Part shown: one piece after another, positions 1 to 6,040 of the stretch
Numbering within the stretch: the first letter of the stretch is position 1
Layout of the letters: each line of letters begins with the position of its first letter
DNA from: Alistipes sp.
GTDB taxonomy: Bacteria > Bacteroidota > Bacteroidia > Bacteroidales > Rikenellaceae
Assembly (NCBI GenBank): GCA_028691095.1
Contig: JAQUZZ010000019.1
Coordinates: 1 to 11,108 of the forward strand
Reading direction: 5' to 3'
Length of the DNA stretch: 11,108 nt
Program-made: the position numbers and the translations under genes
The notes under the pieces: generated by a model
Databases searched by the model: none
Seen by the model: only the letters and a program-made list of their open reading frames with translations
What the model was told of the DNA's origin: nothing

Positions 1-290
1 GATTCCTGTTCTTTGGCAGACGAACCATTATTTTTATCGAGTACGTGTTGTCATCCCGTACATATCTTGCGTCGAGATATAAGGATACGGCAGCCCTATT
101 TTCACTGTATTTTCACGATATTTTCACTGATTGTTGTGTAAAGTTGTAAATAATCGTGAAAAATAGCAATAGCAGAGTCTGAAAAAACAACGATGCACGT
201 GGCGAAAATTAGGCTCTAATATGTATCACACACCTTATGTGTATTAGAATTAAGGCTATCATAATCAATAAGATACAAACTCTTAATAGG
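1..290. other. Gene-free left edge
   Basis: No convincing gene is visible. All three plus frames are open for a while from base 1 (stops near 80, 140 and 150), but the translations look like nothing recognisable. On the minus strand an ATG at 28..26 begins a frame (MVRLPKNRN) that runs off the left edge. It has no ribosome-binding site or TTTG/TAnnTTTG promoter that I can see, so it is only a possible gene start. The stretch is AT-rich and holds the ATTTTCAC repeats described separately. It lies on the 3' side of tRNA-Asn, a usual place for integrative-element boundaries. Confidence 0.4.
98..130 (+). repeat. Three ATTTTCAC direct repeats with 11-bp period
   Basis: ATTTTCAC occurs at 98, 109 and 120, each followed by three spacer bases (TGT, GAT, TGA), so the motif repeats exactly every 11 bp, about one helical turn. 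A near-copy in the opposite orientation (GTGAAAAAT, one extra A) starts at 156. Phased repeats of this kind usually bind a protein cooperatively, as repressors, iteron-binding initiators or integrase arm-binding domains do. The bound protein is unknown. The position about 210 bp from the 3' end of a tRNA gene makes integrase arm sites one reading. Confidence 0.6.
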
Positions 291-293
291 CAT

Positions 294-326
294 AAAAAAG
301 ACGTTCAGAATTTACGCTGAACGTCT
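294..326 (-). terminator. Intrinsic terminator of tRNA-Asn
   Basis: A perfect 10-bp stem (299-308 with 317-326) encloses an 8-base loop (309-316). Read on the minus strand it is followed by a run of six T (complement of 294-299, the last T overlapping the stem base). It starts 12 bases after the tRNA 3' end, so it very probably ends the tRNA-Asn transcript. There is no T-run on the plus strand side, so it works in one direction. Confidence 0.85.
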
Positions 327-337
327 TTGAATCTGGG

Positions 338-411
338 CTCCTCAACAAGGACTTGAACCTTGGACCCCCTGATTAACAGTCAGGTGCTCTAACCAACTGA
401 GCTATTGAGGA
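338..411 (-). tRNA. tRNA-Asn (anticodon GTT)
   Basis: The minus strand folds as a standard tRNA. The 7-bp acceptor stem TCCTCAA/TTGAGGA is formed by 405-411 and 339-345, with G at 338 as discriminator base. The D-arm contains AGCTCAGTTGGTTAGAGC. The anticodon loop CTGTTAA (373-379) has anticodon GTT at 375-377, and the T-arm loop contains GGTTCAAGTCC. The next three bases on the minus strand are CCC, so the 3' CCA is not encoded and would be added by CCA-adding enzyme. The gene stands alone, with its own promoter (470-501) and terminator (294-326). Confidence 0.97.
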
Positions 412-469
412 GTATTTCGCTTGGGGAGAGCTCGGTGTTTCGAGTGAGTTTGTTTCCCTTTTGCGAGTG

Positions 470-501
470 CAAATATAAGTCAATAATTTTTCTCTGCCAA
501 A
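470..501 (-). promoter_or_regulatory. Bacteroidota-type promoter for tRNA-Asn
   Basis: On the minus strand, TTTG (498-501) is followed after exactly 20 bases by TATATTTG (470-477). This fits the Bacteroidota consensus of TTTG at -33 and TAnnTTTG at -7. Transcription would start near 463, giving a precursor leader of about 50 bases before the mature tRNA end at 411. Confidence 0.7.
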
Positions 502-806
502 TTCTCTGCGTGATTTTTTTGACAAAATCATGCGCTTGGAGTATTCGTTTTTGTACAGAATAGAGTTCCTATTTGTGTGTCAGAAAGTTCCGTGGGACGA
601 TGAAAGCTCGGATAAAATGAGTATGAAGCCCCTGCATTTCCCAAGCCACACTCTATATGGCTTGGGATGTCTTATTTTTCTTACCAAAGAGTCGTTGGCA
701 TTTTAAGTGACCCCAAAGAATTATTTGACCCTTCCCTCAGAGTATATGTTTGATATACTAAGAGGTTGATTGATAATGAATAGAACTGTATACTTGAGAA
801 AACGAT
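502..806. other. Spacer between the GH78-like gene and tRNA-Asn
   Basis: No gene is supported here. The only open frame of note (617-706, plus, 29 codons) overlaps a hairpin and has no recognisable product. The region holds a plus-strand terminator-like hairpin (640-680), a weak 7-bp AT hairpin (741-759), and a stretch at 707-735 with two related GACCC blocks of unknown origin. No clear minus-strand terminator for the gene ending at 807 is visible. Confidence 0.5.
640..680 (+). terminator. Orphan plus-strand terminator-like hairpin
   Basis: A perfect 9-bp stem (640-648 with 658-666) has a 9-base loop and is followed on the plus strand by a T-rich tract (671-680). It has the form of an intrinsic terminator for plus-strand transcription, yet no plus-strand gene precedes it. 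On the minus strand no T-run follows, so it would be a poor terminator for the gene that ends at 807. It may be a leftover of a lost gene, end a small RNA, or have another role. Confidence 0.45.
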
Positions 807-2474
807 TTATCGCTGGAAGATCGACTTGTATTTATGGATGAAGTAGACCGGGGTGCAACTCCAGGCGTGACAATAGCTGTTGATTGGGAAGAAGTTGTAG
901 GGAGACTTGAAGTCGTCTTTCGGGTCGTAGACCTCCCAGAAGGTGTCGGCTCCGTTCTCCACCATGCCACCCCAGTAGGAGATGAGCAACTCGCGGGCTT
1001 GGTCGTCCATGCCGCATTCGATCAGAGCTTCGATCAGATAGTGGTAGGCGTATGGCGAGCCGGGGTAGCAGGCTGTGGAGTCGGAGAGTACAAGCTCCAG
1101 CGCACGCTGCCCCTCCTTGGGGGTGAGGGTTTTGGAGAGGATCATCCACACCTGCGACAAATGGGAGATCTGTCCCTCTGCGCCGGAACGAACCACGCCA
1201 TTGCGCGCATCATAGAAACACTTGCGTGAGGCTTTGCGCATTGCTTTGAGTGCGTTGGGCCATTCGCTGACCTCTTTTTCGCGTCCCAGCAACCGAGCCA
1301 ACTCATAGCTTTGGTCGAGGGCAAAGGTCATCAATCCCTGCATGGAGGCGTGACGGTCGAGTTGATCCTTCCAGTCGAAGACCAACCACCACGACGGCTG
1401 CTTCTGCATATCGTAGATGTCGTCTTTGAGGTAGGTGCGGGCAAATCCGATTTGACGCACCACCACGGGCCAGAGATCCTCGGCGGTTTCGCGGTCTCCC
1501 GTTGCTTTGTAATATTCGTTCAGGGCTACCCCGTAGAGTAGGCTGTAATCCATGCAATGTTGATGGGTTTGAGGCAGTGGGGTGGGGTATTCGTAGACCG
1601 TGGCGTGGAGCCATCCCTCTTCGTCGGCCAAGGCGGCAAGCAGGTAGAGGCAACGACGCGTCAGTTGATGATTCTGGTAGGAGTAGGTGTTGGCCAGCGA
1701 TTCGAGGTAGAGATCTCCGATCCAGAGGCGTTGGTCGCGTTTGGGGCCATCTTCGTAGACGGTCTGCATACACTCCTTGAGGGTGGTGAGCCCTACGTCA
1801 TTGATGCGTGCAATGCGCGGATCGGTGGAAGGGTCGAGGGGTTCGACGCGCTGCGTTGCAGACGTAACGGCCTTGAAGTCGATCTTCTCAAAGGTAAAAT
1901 CGAAGTATGACTGTGCCAGCAACTCGATCTTCACATAGCGACAAGCCAGTCGACGAGAGAGGGTCAACGTTTCGGGAAGTCGCATGAGGGAGACGATCTC
2001 GTCCTGAAGCCAAGCGCGGCTTAATCCTCCGGGGTAGGGGTCGAACGGGGTGTTGAGCTCGGCCGGCATTTCGGCAAAGGTGAAGCGAAAGCGGATGGGG
2101 GCATCGGCCGGAAGTCCCATGTGGTTGACCCGAAAGGTGAAGTAGCCGGTGAGGTGCTCTCCGAAGTCGAGAATCACCGTTTTGCGAGCCTTGAAAGATT
2201 GGGTGTAGAGGGAGTCGATCGGTTCTCCGGAGGCCTCCATCCTCCAACCCTGAAAGGCTTGGGGATCTTGGACGCTCCGCACGATCTGTTGGGGGGCATG
2301 GTGGGTCTCGGAGAGTTGGGGCATATTGGCCGCCGCTTTCTGAAGCCACGCTTCGCGTTGGGTAGCGAAGGCGATCGGGGTGGAGGCGTCTTGAGCCTGA
2401 AGTTGGGGCGTGAGGCTTGCGCAGAGCAGGAGGCTGAGTGCCACCTTGCAGGTTAGTTTGTGAAGGGCTGTCAT
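807..2474 (-). CDS. Secreted GH78-like alpha-L-rhamnosidase-related protein
   Basis: A 555-residue protein with a Sec signal peptide (hydrophobic core about residues 10-22, probable cleavage after LQAQ near 28), so it is exported. Residues about 60-200 look like the beta-sandwich that precedes the catalytic domain of rhamnosidases (LDFGEHLTGYFTFRVN at 102-117). Residues about 215-545 look like the (alpha/alpha)6 barrel. EDGPKRDQRLWIGD (241-254) corresponds to the GH78 motif D-x-P-x-R-D-E-R-x-G-W-x-G-D, and GADTFWEVYDP (508-518) holds the expected general base, E514. The catalytic-acid Glu position is Gln248 here. The protein stops soon after the barrel (CHAWSCTPVYFI at 535-546), without the usual C-terminal beta domain, and is shorter than classical GH78 enzymes (about 900 residues). 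It probably acts on rhamnose-containing or similar glycans. The exact substrate, and whether it is active, are uncertain. The start is the ATG just before the signal peptide. Confidence 0.85.
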   Translation of the reverse strand: MTALHKLTCKVALSLLLCASLTPQLQAQDASTPIAFATQREAWLQKAAANMPQLSETHHAPQQIVRSVQDPQAFQGWRMEASGEPIDSLYTQSFKARKTVILDFGEHLTGYFTFRVNHMGLPADAPIRFRFTFAEMPAELNTPFDPYPGGLSRAWLQDEIVSLMRLPETLTLSRRLACRYVKIELLAQSYFDFTFEKIDFKAVTSATQRVEPLDPSTDPRIARINDVGLTTLKECMQTVYEDGPKRDQRLWIGDLYLESLANTYSYQNHQLTRRCLYLLAALADEEGWLHATVYEYPTPLPQTHQHCMDYSLLYGVALNEYYKATGDRETAEDLWPVVVRQIGFARTYLKDDIYDMQKQPSWWLVFDWKDQLDRHASMQGLMTFALDQSYELARLLGREKEVSEWPNALKAMRKASRKCFYDARNGVVRSGAEGQISHLSQVWMILSKTLTPKEGQRALELVLSDSTACYPGSPYAYHYLIEALIECGMDDQARELLISYWGGMVENGADTFWEVYDPKDDFKSPYNFFPINSYCHAWSCTPVYFIHKYKSIFQR

Positions 2475-2514
2475 GGGTTTTAGGTTGAGTGATAAAACTA
2501 CGGTATTTCGGATC

Positions 2515-2546
2515 GTAAGATACTATAAATTGGACAAAACAGCAAA
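2515..2546 (-). promoter_or_regulatory. Candidate promoter of the GH78-like gene
   Basis: On the minus strand, TTTG (2543-2546) is followed after 20 bases by TATCTTAC (2515-2522). This matches the Bacteroidota -33/-7 pattern with two mismatches in the -7 element. Transcription would begin near 2508, about 34 bases before the start codon. The GACTG tandem repeat lies about 57 bp upstream of the -33 element. Confidence 0.4.
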
Positions 2547-2602
2547 TCGAAACGCTATGCGGAGAACGGGTGTATGCTAATCTTCGCGTATACGAAGTGC
2601 TC

Positions 2603-2637
2603 GACTGGACTGGACTGGACTGGATTGGGATGGACTG
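2603..2637. repeat. GACTG pentanucleotide tandem repeat
   Basis: Four perfect GACTG units (2603-2622) are followed by degenerate units GATTG and GGATG and a last perfect GACTG, making seven units in 35 bp. Just beyond it, 2651-2670 and 2671-2695 are degenerate direct copies of each other (both begin TGAACGAAA and end in a G-rich block). The repeat is noncoding as far as I can tell: it lies between the stop of the L,D-transpeptidase gene and the promoter of the GH78-like gene. Tracts like this can change length by slipped-strand mispairing. Confidence 0.85.
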
Positions 2638-2703
2638 CACGAAACGGAACTGAACGAAATTGGGGTGTTGTGAACGAAACAAAATTCGGGTGGTGTTTCG
2701 AGA

Positions 2704-4167
2704 CTATGGATTCAGGGAGCCGATAACCATGTAGGGCTTTTTCTGAGGATCGAGCCATTGGAGTACCTCGATCACGAGGGGTTCGGTGACGGTGATACAT
2801 CCGGCACTTCCCCGGTTCCATCCGCTCTCCAGATGGAAGAAGATGGCGCTTCCCTTGCCCGCACGGATCGGATGGGTGTTGTACTCCACGACAGCGGCAT
2901 ATTTGTAGGCGTCGTCGTCGCGTCGCAGATATTCAAAACTATGTGCCGAGGTGTTGCCCGTGATGAGTCGGTTGTAGTCGGGGTCTTGCGGATCGTCGAC
3001 CCAGCGATGACTCTTGTCGACCACAAGATAGGGCCATTGCAGGGCAATATCCCGTGCATATCCGAATCCCATGCCCATGGCAAATGCACCGGCCGGTGTT
3101 TTTCCGTCGCTTTCGACCTTGGTGTCCCGTAGGGCGATGCCGGCTCTGCCGATGTTGGCGTGCACCAACGGAGCCACCTCCTGCCAACGACCGTTTTCGC
3201 GCCGTTCATAGCGACGGAAGGCACAGAGTACCCGTTGGGGGGTGTCGTTGTAGACCAAGATCAGTTGCCTACAGGAGTCCGGCAAGGTATAGTGTTCCGG
3301 CAAGAGCTGCGAGATCCATGCCTCGTGCTGCGCTGCATGGATAGCGGTTGCGATCTCTGTGTCAAGGGCGTGAATCCGCCTACGGAGGGGCTTGCGCCAA
3401 GCTGAGGCAGAGGAGATGCCTTTGCGATAACATGAGGCAGCCAATTTCAGGGCTTGATCCTCCGCGGCGACGCTCCCAAATCGTTCGCATAAGAGTCCGA
3501 CGGCAATCCACTCGACGGCCTGATCGCTTCCGATCCATTGCGGATCGAGCCTCCCCGCGGGAGACAGAAGTTCGTAGTAGCGCGCAATGCGCAGATGATC
3601 CATCCAGGCCGAACCGTCGGTTGGGTAGGTGTGAGAGAGTAGTCGCCCAATGGGTAGGTAGCGGTCGGTGAGCTGTTCGGCAATCCAGCGAGCGATGACC
3701 GTGCTTTGCGTTGTGTCCAGTGTGGAGAGCGTCCACTGTTGCTCTATGGGTTCGGTTTGTCCCACTTGGATGACAACGCAAAGGTGTGATTCGCGGACGA
3801 TCAGAGCGACTCGATCGCCCTCATTGCTGGCTCTGCTGCGTTTGATTTTCGGAAAGAGGGGGCGAAAGTTGAGACGCAGGGTGGAGTCGACCGATGAAGT
3901 CGTGGCGGTGTACATCGGTGCGACGAGCCGATGAAGCCGATAGGCAGCGGTGTCGGCAGCCGCGTTCCAGTACGTTTCGAGGGTATGACGTAGCGTGTTG
4001 AAGGTAAGCGTCTCTTGGGTGTTAGGAAGAGATTGTTCCGGAAGAATAAGGTGTAGCACGGGGCGACCCGATAGGGGGGTGACCACACCGAGCAGCCAGC
4101 AAATCCCAAATCCTACAATATAGGTGCGAGGGTGTCGCATAACGGATGCAAGACGCGAAAGGTTCAT
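2704..4167 (-). CDS. Exported YkuD-type L,D-transpeptidase
   Basis: 487 residues from the ATG at 4167. The longer frame to 4254 would overlap the upstream transporter gene, and 4167 lies 13 bases after that gene's stop; an ATG at 4140 is an alternative. An N-terminal hydrophobic segment (about 15-33) acts as a signal peptide or membrane anchor, so the enzyme works in the periplasm. Residues about 299-487 form a YkuD (ErfK/YbiS-like) domain of the COG3786 type: GKTPAG (355-360), WVDDPQDPDYN, and the catalytic block with His445 and Cys457 (FFHLES...RGSAGC). Such enzymes cut meso-diaminopimelate peptide stems and form 3-3 cross-links in peptidoglycan or attach proteins to it. The roughly 260 residues between signal and YkuD domain match nothing I recognise. 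It is probably co-transcribed with the transporter upstream. No clear terminator follows the stop. Confidence 0.88.
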   Translation of the reverse strand: MNLSRLASVMRHPRTYIVGFGICWLLGVVTPLSGRPVLHLILPEQSLPNTQETLTFNTLRHTLETYWNAAADTAAYRLHRLVAPMYTATTSSVDSTLRLNFRPLFPKIKRSRASNEGDRVALIVRESHLCVVIQVGQTEPIEQQWTLSTLDTTQSTVIARWIAEQLTDRYLPIGRLLSHTYPTDGSAWMDHLRIARYYELLSPAGRLDPQWIGSDQAVEWIAVGLLCERFGSVAAEDQALKLAASCYRKGISSASAWRKPLRRRIHALDTEIATAIHAAQHEAWISQLLPEHYTLPDSCRQLILVYNDTPQRVLCAFRRYERRENGRWQEVAPLVHANIGRAGIALRDTKVESDGKTPAGAFAMGMGFGYARDIALQWPYLVVDKSHRWVDDPQDPDYNRLITGNTSAHSFEYLRRDDDAYKYAAVVEYNTHPIRAGKGSAIFFHLESGWNRGSAGCITVTEPLVIEVLQWLDPQKKPYMVIGSLNP

Positions 4168-4180
4168 AAGGCGGGACAGT

Positions 4181-5464
4181 TTATGCTTGGGGTTCGACGG
4201 TTTGAGGCTCCTTGGTACTGACCACACAGGCTGCCATGGCATCACCCGATACATTCACGGCGGTAATCAGCATATCCAGCGGTCGATCCATTGCAATAAT
4301 CAGTGCGATGCCTTCGGCCGGAATCCCCACCGACACCAAGACCAGCATCAGTACGGCCATGCCCCCGCTGGGAATGCCGGGTGTGCCGATGGAGGAGACG
4401 GTGGTCAGTAGAACGATAGAGAGCATCTGTGCGAGTGAGAGGTCGATTCCCATCACTTGTGCCACGAAGACCGTTGCAATCGCGTGGTAGCAACTGGTGC
4501 CGTTCATATTGATGGTGGTTCCTGTGGGTAGCACAAAGGAGATGACGTTGTTCGGCAACCCCAGCCTCTGCATTTGGGCAATGTTGAGGGGTAGACAGGC
4601 GGCACTGGAGCACGAGGTGACGGCCAGCAGTTGTACCGGAAACACGGCGTGCAGAAACGCCTTGAGCGGAGTATGTGATAAGAATTTGACAATCAGCGGA
4701 TAGGCAATGAAGAGAATGATCGACAACCCCAAGATGACCGTGAGGGCATAATAACCCAGAGCCAAGATCAGGTCGGCGTCGCCTGCGAAACTGACCACCA
4801 GATCGGCCATCAGAGCGAAGACGCCCAGCGGCGCGAACCGCATGATGTACTGTACGAGTTTGAGAATCACATCGTTCAACGCGTTGATCAGTTGTTTGAT
4901 CGGGGCGCAAATGGTACTACCCACCGCCACCATGGCAACGCCAAAAGCGATGGAGAGCAAGATGAGTTGCATCATCGCCGTGTTGTCGCTGGCCGCTTGG
5001 AGAACGTTTTCGGGTACGAGGTTCACCACTGCATCCAGAGGCCCTTGCTGTTGGAGGGCTTGTGCGTCGGTTTCGCGTTGAGCGACAGATTGTTCGTAGC
5101 GGTTACGAAAGACCTCGGTCTTCTCTCGGGGGAAGACGTTGCCCGGCTGAATCAGGTTGACGACGGTCAGTCCGATGAAGATTGCGGCAACGGTGGTAAT
5201 CAGATAGAGCCATAAAGTCCGGAGGCCCAAACGTGAGAGATGCTTGACATTGTCCAGATTGGTGATTCCGTTGATCAGCGAGACGACCACCAAGGGGATC
5301 GCAATCAATCGCAGAAGCCGGATGAATATCGTGCCCCAAGGTTTAACCCAATGGGTAACCACCGTTTCGTGGCCTGTCTGTACTGCCGCAAATCCTAACG
5401 CTACACCTCCCGCCATACCCAATAGTATGACAATATACAAAGGCAGTTTCTTCTTCAATTTCAT
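4181..5464 (-). CDS. DAACS-family sodium/proton-coupled amino acid or dicarboxylate symporter
   Basis: 427 residues, the normal size for this family of inner-membrane carriers (GltP, DctA, GltPh fold). The start at 5464 is chosen because MKLKKKLPLY leads straight into the first membrane helix and AGGAA lies about 10 bases upstream; the open frame to 5578 would add 38 non-conserved residues. Family motifs: hairpin loop 1 TSCSSAACLPLN (283-294), NMNGT in TM7 (319-323), hairpin loop 2 GTPGIPSGG (360-368), and DRPLDMLITAVNVSGD in TM8 (393-408). Two key positions differ from GltPh: the TM7 sodium-site Asp is Asn321, and the TM8 Arg that holds the substrate side-chain carboxylate is Ile400, whereas Asp397 and Asn404 are kept. 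The fold is certain, but the substrate may not be an acidic amino acid. It heads a two-gene unit with the L,D-transpeptidase. Confidence 0.92.
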   Translation of the reverse strand: MKLKKKLPLYIVILLGMAGGVALGFAAVQTGHETVVTHWVKPWGTIFIRLLRLIAIPLVVVSLINGITNLDNVKHLSRLGLRTLWLYLITTVAAIFIGLTVVNLIQPGNVFPREKTEVFRNRYEQSVAQRETDAQALQQQGPLDAVVNLVPENVLQAASDNTAMMQLILLSIAFGVAMVAVGSTICAPIKQLINALNDVILKLVQYIMRFAPLGVFALMADLVVSFAGDADLILALGYYALTVILGLSIILFIAYPLIVKFLSHTPLKAFLHAVFPVQLLAVTSCSSAACLPLNIAQMQRLGLPNNVISFVLPTGTTINMNGTSCYHAIATVFVAQVMGIDLSLAQMLSIVLLTTVSSIGTPGIPSGGMAVLMLVLVSVGIPAEGIALIIAMDRPLDMLITAVNVSGDAMAACVVSTKEPQTVEPQA

Positions 5465-5547
5465 CTTTTTCGGTTCCTGATCTTCCGATGCCCTTGCGGG
5501 GCACCATTTGGTCGTATTTTTGACTCTCTCGCTTCGGAAGCGATCTA

Positions 5548-5555
5548 CAAAAATA
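5548..5555 (-). promoter_or_regulatory. Possible -7 element upstream of the symporter gene
   Basis: TATTTTTG on the minus strand fits TAnnTTTG exactly and lies 84 bases before the start codon, but no TTTG is found at the proper distance upstream, so it is only a half-match. The leader it would produce has two short hairpins (CGCTT/AAGCG at 5530-5542 and TGCCC/GGGCA at 5489-5503). I see no known riboswitch. Confidence 0.3.
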
Positions 5556-5683
5556 GAATAAATCCCTCGGGCTTCCATTCGGGAAGCGCAAAACCCGCAA
5601 GAACTGTTGGTTTATTTTCTAATCCATCTTAATTTGTTAAAAAACAATCATAAAAAAGGATTTCGCGCGACCGATACGGACAC

Positions 5684-5725
5684 AAAAACTCCCTGCCTTA
5701 CGAATCGACATCGCAAGACAGGGAG
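5684..5725 (-). terminator. Intrinsic terminator closing the hairpin block
   Basis: An 11-position stem (5689-5699 with 5715-5725) has one mismatch and a 15-base loop. On the minus strand it is followed at once by TTTTT (complement of 5684-5688). It therefore ends minus-strand transcripts coming from the DUF417 gene (6041-6640) or from a noncoding RNA started in between, and it insulates the symporter gene that follows. Confidence 0.75.
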
Positions 5726-5756
5726 AGGAAGGGGTGGCGTGACCGCGTCCAAGCGC

Positions 5757-5873
5757 AGCGTGCTATTTAACGTGTGGTCGATAATTGCAACTATCTATCA
5801 TGTATATTATTACACCTCATGCAGCGTTGCAATTATCGACCACACGTTAGTGCTGTTTTTTAAACAGCACGCT
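5757..5873. repeat. Long imperfect palindrome with a perfect 24-bp stem
   Basis: The arms 5768-5791 and 5826-5849 are exact reverse complements (24 bp) around a 34-base AT-rich loop. Beyond them, 5757-5764 and 5866-5873 are again complementary (8 bp, AGCGTGCT/AGCACGCT). The right side also holds its own 9-bp hairpin (5850-5858 with 5862-5870, loop TTT) that competes for the outer-arm bases, so two mutually exclusive folds are possible. There is no gene inside. It could be a small nonautonomous repeat (MITE or REP type), a structured RNA, or a protein-binding palindrome. The sequence cannot decide which. Confidence 0.85.
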
Positions 5874-5897
5874 CCATTCCTATTATCTCCCCTAAAT

Positions 5898-5987
5898 CCC
5901 CTCTTAAAAGAAGAGGGGACTTTGTCGCAATTTGTGTCACAAATTGCTCCTCAGCGGTATGATGAGTTCGAACAATTTTCGAACTCA
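5898..5987. repeat. Three further hairpins in tandem
   Basis: Three short perfect inverted repeats follow one another. CCCCTCTT/AAGAGGGG lies at 5898-5905 and 5911-5918. GCAATTTGTG/CACAAATTGC lies at 5927-5936 and 5938-5947, separated by one base and so almost a continuous palindrome. TGAGTTCGA/TCGAACTCA lies at 5963-5971 and 5979-5987. None has a T-run fitting a terminator on either strand. With the 24-bp palindrome and the terminator they fill the gap between the DUF417 gene and the symporter gene, where no reading frame is convincing. The CCCCTAAATCCCCT part resembles short dispersed repeats seen in other bacterial genomes (inference from memory). Confidence 0.75.
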
Positions 5988-6040
5988 CGTTATTTATTAG
6001 CCCTCAACACATCGGTATATCCCATAGGGGCTCAATCATT

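Noticed and set aside
1-28. Partial minus-strand gene starting MVRLPKNRN at the left edge
   Set aside because: Only nine codons are visible, with no ribosome-binding site or promoter of the expected type. It is noted but too short to call.
1888-2682. Minus-strand frame of 264 codons overlapping the GH78-like gene
   Set aside because: It overlaps a well-supported secreted enzyme in another frame, and its N-terminal part is a translation of the GACTG tandem repeat.
4168-4254. Extended N-terminus of the L,D-transpeptidase
   Set aside because: It would overlap the end of the symporter gene by 74 bases and put 29 extra residues before the signal segment. The ATG at 4167 gives normal spacing.
5768-5849. 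Invertible promoter flanked by inverted repeats
   Set aside because: The segment between the arms is only 34 bp and contains no TTTG/TAnnTTTG promoter. No invertase gene is in the window.
5765-5852. Integron attC site suggested by ATTTAAC on the left arm and GTT on the right arm
   Set aside because: The right end reads GTTAGTG, which does not fit GTTRRRY. The stem is perfectly paired, without the extrahelical bases typical of attC, and no integron integrase is in view.
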